Shown piece by piece: positions 56,610 through 64,000 of a stretch of DNA of 64,000 bases; the first letter of the stretch is position 1; the number at the start of each line of letters is the position of its first letter. Source of the stretch: Mytilus trossulus. Taxonomy: Eukaryota; Mollusca; Bivalvia; Mytilida; Mytilidae. The position numbers and the translations under genes were made by a program. The notes below the pieces were generated by a model. That model saw only the letters and a list, made by a program, of their open reading frames with translations. It had not been told where the DNA came from and did no database searches. The stretch spans positions 10,223,916 through 10,287,915 of the forward strand of contig NC_086375.1 in the NCBI RefSeq assembly GCF_036588685.1. The letters are read 5' to 3'.

Positions 56610-57590
56610 GCCAATATCACAAGAACCATAACTGGTGAACGGTGAAAGTGAACATTGTCATTATCAAATTTGACCTCAATTTTGTCATCAGTATCAACAT
56701 ATTAAAATTTGAAATGCTTAGGTTGAATGGTTCATGAGTAAATGCAACAACATGAATGTAGTGTAGTGGTAAGTGCATCGGACTACTAACACAAAGGTTC
56801 CTGGTTCGATTCCCGTTCGGGATGAAAATTTAGGAACTCAATTTTGGGCTCTCCCTTGACAACATTTACAAGTATGGTCTTGAGGAAACGATGATAGTCC
56901 GTCGGAAGGGGTTGATAAATGGCTGACCCGTGTTAAGAGATAGCCGTATCTCTTGCACGTTAAAGACACCCTTGTGGATTTCGAAAAAGAGTAGGCTAAT
57001 GCCGCAACAAGGCAGCACTCCCACCCGCAAAGTGGAAAGGGATTTATATAAGTTGCTTAACTTGTTTCCCAATCCACTACAAATAAATATGTTTAAACTT
57101 AACTAACATGAATGGAAACGCCATTTTTCAATCTTCAAAGAACCATAACTCCTGAACAGTAAAAGTCAAAATCGTCATTATTGAACTTGACCTTCATTTT
57201 GTTGTCAGTAACAACATATTAAAATGTTAAAAAGCTTTGGTTGAATGGTTCATGAGTAAATGCACGGACACAACATTTTTTAAACTTTCAAGAACCATAA
57301 CTCCTGAACAGTAAAAGTCAACATCGACATTAATGAACTTGACCTTCATTTTGTTGTCAGTAACAACATATTAAAATTTTAAAAGGCTTTAGTTGAACGG
57401 TTCATGAGTAAATGCACCGACATGACATTTTTTAAACTTTCAAGAACCGTAACTCCTGAACGGTAAAAGTCAAAATCGTCATTATTGAACTTGACCTTTA
57501 TTTTGTTGTCAGTAACAACATATTAAAATTTTAAAAGGTTTGGTTAAACGGTTCATGAGTAAATGCACGGACAACATTTGGTGGACGCCC
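56610..57590. repeat. Tandem array of about 152-bp units, four copies, one split by a SINE
   Basis: Units start at AAGAACCATAACT near 56621, 57138, 57290 and 57442. They share GAACTTGACCTTCATTTTGT, AACAACATATTAAAAT and GGTTCATGAGTAAATGCAC. The first spacing is long only because the SINE at 56759-57104 lies inside unit 1. Confidence 0.85.
56759..57104 (+). mobile_element. tRNA-derived SINE with a 10-bp target duplication
   Basis: The head has a box A (TAGTGGTAAGTGC, 56764-56776) and a canonical box B (GGTTCGATTCC, 56803-56813) at RNA polymerase III spacing. A 230-bp non-tRNA body follows (GTTAAGAGATAGCCG, TTGCACGTTAAAGACACCC). Both sides carry AACATGAATG (56749-56758 and 57105-57114). The family resembles mollusc SINEs; I do not name it. 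Confidence 0.85.
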
Positions 57591-57647
57591 TGCCGCCGTA
57601 CATCCCCAAATCAATAATTGACATGTTTGTCACAAAAATCCAGTTAA

Positions 57648-60417
57648 AGGGAAACTTCGCAAAAAAATCAAAAATTGATATTATGTTCATTCTGTATAAA
57701 AATGCTCAAATTCATGAATATTAAAGTTTTATTCTGCTAGATAAGAGATCACCATCGATTTTAAATTTAGAGTATCAATTCTCTCCAGTCGGCCATTTTG
57801 TTACCTTCTCCGATTTGCACCAAGATATGGCTAAGGACCAAAACTATAGTAACCCGATGTAGTCGTAATTGCGTGTCGATATCTTGTCAATCGAACGGTT
57901 GTTTTATTCGACTATAACTAAGTTGATACGGGAAATTTTCTTATCTTTTTTTTAATAACCATGATCTGTTATTTTTAACAACAATGATAATATTGGAATT
58001 AGTTAAAAAGTAAAAATTTCAAATCATAAATAAGTGTTCCGTGAAACTTGAATTGTTTTCGGAAATCTAATTAGTTCATAATTCTTTTATGTAATAAACT
58101 TTATTCAAATAAATTAGGATCTTCGCTCCACTGATCACCTGCATGGCTAAAGGTATTACTCCCAAAGGTATTGCAGGGGGTGTGACACATCCAGGTATTC
58201 AAGCGATTTCCTGTCGAGCTTGCAAATTTATGCATCGTTTCACTTCTTAGGGTATTGGTCAGTGTACATGGCCGATAACTTATAACTTTCCATTTTGAAC
58301 TATTAGGTGTATAATATGCATCTCTATCTTGCGTGTCCGAAAGTGATATTATATACTAGTCATTACTAAACTCGTAGTACGCTTGTTTATGTTTATAATA
58401 AACAACAGATTTGATGAAATAAAAATCTATATACATATTTTTTGTCAATGGTGAAGGACAGATTGGACCATACCAGAAATTTTGATTTAAAAAAATGTAC
58501 GCACTTGTCGACCATTCGTATATATGCCAGGATAAAAATTAACGGGACTATAGCGAAAATTCAAATATATACATTGTACATAAGAAAGAAACATACATTT
58601 TGTGTAAATTGGGGTAAAAGTTTTTTTAGTAGACTAGTCCACGTATGCCAACAGTATGTTATCATCAAATGTCGAAAGACTATTGTATACCAAAAGAAGA
58701 AGAAGAGATTTAAATACTGGTCGATATATAACTTTCTTTGGCTCATCGAAGTTATGGAATTTATATAACAATTAAGATTGTTCTCGAATAAAGGAAGAAA
58801 TTCATCATCATCACAATTGTTCCGACATGCATGTTATATGTACACAACTGGACGTACACTAATAATCCCTAAGGGATGTGAATATTTTCCAGGAAAACTA
58901 TAGAGCATCAAAGTTTCAAATCAATTTCGGGATTTATTTTCTTTCTTGATATTCAATGACAGCAATTTAAAGAACAAACTGCTTGTCCGCTTTATGGGTA
59001 TTCTTGCCAGTTGAAACAGACTTATAACATTAAACAATAGGGAAAGATGACATTAAACTCGTTCTGGTTTTTTTATACATTGTTGGTCAAATAGCAAAAG
59101 TATTATATATAGTTGGGCCCGATATAGTTACGGTGTGAGACGAAGACTATTTTGTGAAGGACATTCCCGATTATGTATAAATTTTGTTGATGTTTTTCAC
59201 ACTTGAAAAGCATATAGGTTCGTAAATTTCGATTCCATTCCAAAAAGGTTCTTAAATTTTCTGTCATTATTTTAAAAAAAATTATCAAATATCTGAAGTA
59301 TTCGTGCGTTGTGAGATTTGAAATATTTTGATGAAAACATTAATTCCTAAATAGGTAAATTTAGATAACTTTGGATGGACTAAATTATATAATTGCAATT
59401 GTTAATGATCTGTTTGAAATATTTAAGGCTGCCGATCCTAATCTAAGATAGTACAATTTTTAGTTCATACACTCGTGATTAGAAGGCTATTTTTATTTAT
59501 GAATTTATACTTCAATTAAAATAATTAAGTATTTTATCGTTACTGAATTAATCAAAAGTCATAATTCATTTAAAAGTGATCTTATCATGCTTATGCAAAA
59601 TATAAAATATACAACAGCTATCCAGTTATTGTGCGACCTTATTATTCCCGTTAATTAATTTTTATTTTTTTTTACATTTCTGCAGGGACGTCTATATAAG
59701 TCCTTGATTTCTGTGTCTAAAACTTTGACTGACTCCCATTTTCAATTCATGTGAACGTAATGTTGATCACACCTTCAAGTCAGTAAACCGTGACCCCTAG
59801 ATTTCACTGAATGAGGATCAAAGGATTAGAATTACATAATGCTAATCCTTTAATTACCTTAAGTTAACCGACGCACTCAACATTCTTTAGGTGTCACAAA
59901 ACAATACACATTTTATTTCCACCGTACAAGCAAGTGAAAATGTTTGCTGGAATGAAACAAAAAGGTCAGAATACAAACGTGTATTTTTATTACTGATCAT
60001 GTCAATTTCATATGTTTGTTTAAAGTATTTGTAGAAAAAATCATAAAAATGTTCTATTGTATGAATTAATTTTATTATTAAAATTCGTTTTAAAATATCC
60101 ACACGATCTAAATTTAAAAGTTGCATGGCTATCACTTATTTTTCGTTGGTTAATAGCTACACCAAAAGTCGTCGCTGCGCTTTAAATCGCGTTATTAGAT
60201 GGTTAACGAACAAGACTTAAATGAGATATTTTCACTCCCGGCATGCATCAAAGACTTAAACTACGTCACATAAGTCAGGAAGTTTCAAGAAATAAAATTA
60301 ATAATTCCCAATTTTCTCCTTTATTTGAATTCATATCAAAATAAAAGTTGGTGAATATGTTTTTTATGGTATTATGAACATAATAAGATGAAAAGTGAAA
60401 AATCGCGAATTATCCCT
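57648..60417. mobile_element. 2.77-kb non-autonomous TIR element flanked by TTAA
   Basis: The left end reads TTAA|AGGGAAACTTCGC (57644 on), the right end GCGAATTATCCCT|TTAA (to 60421). These are inverted repeats of about 13 bp with one insertion and one mismatch, with a TTAA on each side. No ORF longer than about 108 codons and no transposase motif is present. TTAA flanks suggest, but do not prove, piggyBac-type mobilisation. The interior is otherwise featureless AT-rich sequence. Confidence 0.45.
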
Positions 60418-60800
60418 TTAAAAACAGCAAAATTTCCTTAAAATTATGAATTCAAAGGCAGCAACCCAACAACCGGTTGTCCGATTCATCTGAAAATTTC
60501 AAGGCAGATAGATTTTGACCTGATAAACAATTTTACTCTTGTCAGATTTGCTCTAAATGCTTTGGTTTTTGATTTATAAGCCAAAAACTGCATTTTACCC
60601 CCGATGTTCTATTTTTAGCCATGGCGGCCATCTTAGTTGGTTGGCCAGGTCACCAGACACAGTTTTTAAACTAGATACCCCAATGATGATTGTGGCCAAG
60701 TTTGGTTTAATTTGGCCCAGTAGTTTCAGAGAGAAGATTTTTGTAAAAGTTAACGTCGACGCCAAACGCCAAGTGATGGGAAAACCAGGTGAGCTAAAAA

Positions 60801-61205
60801 TGATTAACTGTGATACCCCTTAAAATAAATAGCTACCTCATTAATGTCATAATTCACCAGTTTTTTGGTTTGTTTTATTTTGTGTTTTTTTGGGGTGGGT
60901 GTGGTCGAGAGGAGTAATAGTCATCGTTGAACTCTCCAATATCTTGTCAATCAGTAAATTGAAAATACATTTGTAATGTGATTCACTGATAAGACCAATT
61001 AACTTTCAAACCATTTTGAAAATGTAACAATTTTATTTTTTTAAATTTACATGATCAATGAAATACACTGCTCCTTCAAAATTGTATCTCAATGTATGTG
61101 GAATATCACAACCATCTATAGATGTTTTATATTGAGTTCATTTTGTCTATGCAATGAATATTCATTCAAGTTCTTGTCCAATCAGATCAGATCTTCAAGC
61201 GTCTG
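60801..61205 (-). other. 3' UTR of NAA40 and intergenic edge
   Basis: AT-rich sequence between the Helentron-like copy and the NAA40 stop. Minus-strand AATAAA at 61032-61037 lies 170 bp past the stop. Nothing else recognised. Confidence 0.45.
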
Positions 61206-63904
61206 CTACGATGCTTTGACAGGTGACGTCTGCATTGGTTCTACAACAGCTTTATTTGATTGGTCGTTACTGGCATCACCTGTCTTGTTTGGCTTCTGTT
61301 TGATCGCTTTACTGAGTATTTCATAATGATAGCCCTCCTCAAATAATGGATCTTCAGGTGAGATTTCATCTATAACATACCTGTAAAATTCAAACACAAT
61401 GTATGCATAAAGATTGTTTATTTTGTAATGTACCTGTTAAATTATAGAACAATAAGAATTAAGGTTATTTACCTTGTTATTTTCCTGTTAAATCATGACA
61501 CAATACTGTAAATTCAGAAAGTTTTTTTCAATGTTCTCCCCATTATTATGAAAATTTATGTGGGATGGTTTTTTCACAAAACTTAAAAAGTTGCATTATA
61601 ATTTTATATGTAACATTTCCTACAATAGTTAAAAAATAAATAATCATTAAAGGTTGTTTTACTTACTTCATTGTGCTTTAAAAAAAACCTTAGCCATTTT
61701 GTCATGTTGAAATGTTTCAAGAAACACGACCCACTTTGACATGTTAAATAAGCCCATTTGTCATGTTTAAATGTTGTTGACTTACTTCATTGTGTTTTTA
61801 AAGAAACCCTGAGCCACTTTGTTATGTTTAAATGTTGTTAACATCACCTTTGTCATCTCTGTTCTGAAAAAATAAGAATAACAAATATCAATACAGGTTA
61901 ATGTATCTTAGAAAGTAAGGAGCCTGATTAAATAGGAAATAATTCATTATTTAAAAACAATTGGGTCAAGTTACTCTGCAACAATATCATTGAACAATGA
62001 AAGCCCTTAGATGAGATACGGCCCAACACTTCCTTCAGTTTAAATACCATAGCTTATTAATTGCTCTTTTTCAAGGCAACTTTTGTGACTTTAGCTTATG
62101 ACATCATTGTGTTGTCCTACTTGACTGTAAAAAAATGTTCTCGATTCTTGTGCTGCAAGATATAGATAATTGTCACAATAAAAGGTTAAAGCCAACTGAA
62201 TTTGTTTTGTCATTTAGGGCCTTTAATTGCTGTCTATGGGGTATGGGCTTTGCTCATTGTTGAAGGTCGTAGTTACCTATAATTGTTAACTTATGTGTCA
62301 TTTTTGTCACTTGTAGATAGTTGTCTCATTTGCAATGATACCACATCTTCTTTTTTTATATTACAAAATAGAGATAATAAATATTTCATTGTTAAAGGTG
62401 TTTACACTGCATCAAGACATACTAATTATGATGCCTATACCAAGTCATAAACAATATGTAATGCCCAATATTGCCATGCAATGTAATCAAAAGAGATGTA
62501 TGGTATACTTGAATGACAAAAAAAACTAAAGACATATAAATGTGAATATATTATTTTCAGCAATAGACATAAGGGCTGTTCCAGAAAATACTATGTCCCC
62601 CCCAGGGACGGCACTTTTTTTTTTAACCCCCACCACCCACAGAAATAAAATTTAATTAGAACAGCACTCCCTTTGCATTTTGGTATTTCAAATACAACCA
62701 CCCACATAATATTTAAAAAAATTGCCTTCCCTGGGGGGGACATAGTATTTTCTGGAACAGCCCTAAGTTGTATTTGTATTTAAACTTATTTCTATTTCTA
62801 TCAAATCTGCATTGTCCTAAGTCCTTTTAAACTAATTTTACTTGAAAATGTTTCCATAGCCTAAAAGTAACAAATACATAGTGAATTTCTCAATACTAAC
62901 ATTATTTAAAGGTAGACAACTCTGAGAATATTGACTTGTGAGAGAAAACTTTTAGAAAATATAAAATTCAAAACAAATATTTTCTAGATGTTTGTTTTTA
63001 CAAACTCAAACAGCTCTTGGTTTCTTGTCACATTCTAATACTTATACTTACTGATATGCCATTAATTCTAATATCTGTACAATAAATTTTCCAATGCCTT
63101 TTCTTCTGACATCATCTATAACTTGGATTTCATAGCTGAAAACATGAGATTCAATTATTAGTATATCATGTATAAACATGTGCATGCTCCTTTAATAGAG
63201 TAAAAACAATGTGCTAGTTCAAAAAAAAAATGACCCTTATGGGCAAAACCCTACTAAACAACACATCATTAAGTATTTTTTACCATTCATAAAAATTTAG
63301 TGTCTAGGTATACATTAATGAAAAATTGACAATTTAAGATGCTGGAAATGTTTTATGAGAGTTATTTGTTTGATAACATGATTAATTGATTGGTGTTTAA
63401 CACCACTTTGAACACTATTGTGCTATTTCATATCTGTCAGTTGAGGAAGCCTTAGTACCTGAAGAGAACCACCAATCTGTGTTAGGAAAACTTACAATCC
63501 TAGTAAAGAAGATTGGATTCGAGAGTACCTGTGCAGAAAGAACCTCATTGCAAAGCTGAAGTAAGCTTACTCAAGCAAGGAATTAGGGCTAATAACTTAA
63601 ATTTTGAATAATTAAAATTATTTGATGTTGCCAACCTATTTATCCTATAAAGTGTTGACATACATGCATAAAAACTACATTATATCAAATATGTCCCTAA
63701 TCAGACAGGCATATACAAACATAAACTGACAGTATTAACTCTTACCAATATAGAACTTCTTCATCAATTTCTATATCAAATCTAAAATGTGTAAATGCTA
63801 CAGGTTTATTATTAGTATCTCTTGCTATCAGGTACAGGGCTTTGTCTTCCGTCATTTCTTCTCTCTTGTCCTTATCTTTCCATCCCCATTCACTGTCTTC
63901 ATAT
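61206..63904 (-). CDS. NAA40: N-alpha-acetyltransferase 40 (NatD), 3' four exons
   Basis: Exons on the minus strand: 63746-63904, 63052-63135, 61786-61863, 61206-61380, all GT-AG and phase-consistent, giving 165 residues to the TAG at 61206-61208. NAA40 acetylates the N-terminus of histones H4 and H2A using acetyl-CoA. Family hallmarks: [18 protein letters not shown] and VAFTHFRFD in the first exon here, EVLYCYEIQV across the junction, the acetyl-CoA loop RRKGIGKF (R-x2-G-x-G type), VMLTTFKHN, and the closing [11 protein letters not shown]. The C-terminal tail after this is divergent and polar. The 5' exons, including the start, lie past the right edge. 3' UTR follows toward lower coordinates; minus-strand AATAAA at 61032-61037 is a candidate poly(A) signal. 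Confidence 0.93.
61662..61785 (-). pseudogene. Decayed partial duplicate of NAA40 exon 61786-61863
   Basis: The segment 61662-61725 matches the 3' half of the exon and its donor (ACTTACTTCATTGTG and TTAAA, then AGCCA-TTTTGTCATGTT), displaced by 119 bp. A second, shorter piece (CCATTTGTCATGTTTAAATG) follows directly before the real exon. Indels break the frame, so it is not a usable exon, though the GTAAGT donor is kept. Confidence 0.65.
62212..62352 (-). repeat. Mussel interspersed repeat in a NAA40 intron
   Basis: Reverse-orientation copy of the 10425-10612 family: ends GATACCACATCTTC and contains TGGGCTTTGCTCATTG and TTGAAGGTCGTAG. Confidence 0.75.
62573..62763. mobile_element. MITE with 40-bp TIRs and TAA target duplication
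   Basis: Left GGGCTGTTCCAGAAAATACT and right AGTATTTTCTGGAACAGCCC are perfect inverted repeats that extend through a C/G run and GGGA to about 40 bp. TAA flanks both sides (62570-62572, 62764-62766). A 191-bp element without an ORF; 3-bp TWA duplications are typical of PIF/Harbinger-derived MITEs. A fragment of the same family is at about 30-112. Confidence 0.8.
63383..63560 (-). repeat. Diverged SINE-like repeat in a NAA40 intron
   Basis: Contains TTGGTGTTTAACACCACTTT and TTAGGAAAACTTACAATCC, phrases of the SINE body seen at 3308-3905, with the orientation of the 3308 copy. Too diverged to place its ends. Confidence 0.45.
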
Positions 63905-64000
63905 CTGTAAAGAAAGCACAACTTCAGATAAATTGTGGAAATACTCTCGAGAACTTTCCAAGATAGTTTTTTTTTAGCATAAACAATATATTATATACAC

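Larger units (their letters stand above)
53526..57645 (-). mobile_element. Second Helentron-like element, host of the LINE and SINE insertions
   Basis: Read on the minus strand, it ends with hairpin GCTGTCGTTGTGACAGC followed by CTCTTG (53526-about 53548), and contains a TATACCCC...GGGTATA hairpin at about 53563-53593 whose partner CGTGGGGTAT lies near 56552. It carries two tandem arrays. Target context (T on both sides inside a TTTTTGG string of the outer element) fits Helentron insertion. The left limit on the minus strand (about 57645) is a guess, because another element is inserted there. Confidence 0.5.
52765..60800 (-). mobile_element. Helentron-like element copy split by a 6.9-kb nest of insertions
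   Basis: Minus-orientation copy of the 31592-33700 family. The 3' end is CTAG plus hairpin AGGCTCTAAAGAGCCT (52765-52784), then GCTCACCTTGG. The body runs to about 53525 (AATAACCAA), resumes at about 60421 (AAAACAGCAAAATTTCC), and closes with CCAGGTGAGC at 60785-60794. In the uninterrupted copies AATAACCAAAAACAGC is continuous, so 53526-60420 is inserted material. About two tandem units remain. Confidence 0.75.

Noticed and set aside
56759..56830. A functional tRNA gene
   Set aside because: Boxes A and B are present, but a cloverleaf cannot be completed, and the segment continues into a body flanked by target duplications, so it is a SINE head.
58442..58768. 108-codon ORF in the TTAA-flanked element as a transposase
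   Set aside because: It is lysine/isoleucine-rich, has no transposase motif and is far too short. I could not support any coding function.

Overview
The window looks like nuclear genomic DNA from a bivalve mollusc, most probably a mussel of the genus Mytilus. It is AT-rich, its genes have many small exons bounded by GT-AG introns, and it carries interspersed repeat families that I recognise from mussels. The genus is an inference from those repeats and was not tested by any search.

Region 1 (1-31.5 kb) is one long plus-strand gene that enters from the left. I can follow 18 phase-consistent coding exons (683-30441, 1063 residues in this window) encoding an unrecognised acidic, serine-rich protein. 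A 1.57-kb exon dominates, and the C-terminus is a short coiled coil. Candidate splice variants include an early stop formed by reading through a donor site, and two in-frame cassette exons. The introns hold MITE-like TIR elements, tRNA-derived SINEs and other mussel repeats. Two inverted copies of one family flank exon 4.

Region 2 (31.5-44 kb) starts with an element containing four copies of a 502-bp unit, with the end structure of a Helentron-type non-autonomous element. It is followed by two paralogous single-exon TRIM-like (double B-box, coiled-coil, no RING) genes: a broken copy at 36.2-37.9 kb and an intact one at 41.9-43.6 kb, with a third 3'-end relic just behind. Between the paralogues is a 356-bp tandem repeat. 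On the minus strand each unit carries a complete hammerhead ribozyme motif, so the pair has the architecture of a retrozyme that could release a 356-nt RNA. Two further hammerhead copies lie nearby, one missing a core base.

Region 3 (44-61 kb) is a mobile-element cluster. It begins with a very young BEL/Pao LTR retrotransposon (identical 154-bp LTRs, 5-bp target duplication) whose gag-protease and pol frames are separated by a stop codon and a frame change. Next is a decayed Penelope-like element, itself interrupted. Last is a nest: a Helentron-like copy split by about 6.9 kb of other elements, which include a non-LTR retrotransposon, two tandem arrays, a SINE with a 10-bp target duplication, and a 2.8-kb TIR element flanked by TTAA.

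Region 4 (61-64 kb) is the 3' part of a minus-strand gene encoding the histone N-terminal acetyltransferase NAA40 (NatD). Four exons are in the window and the 5' exons lie beyond the right edge. A decayed partial duplicate of its third visible exon sits in the neighbouring intron.
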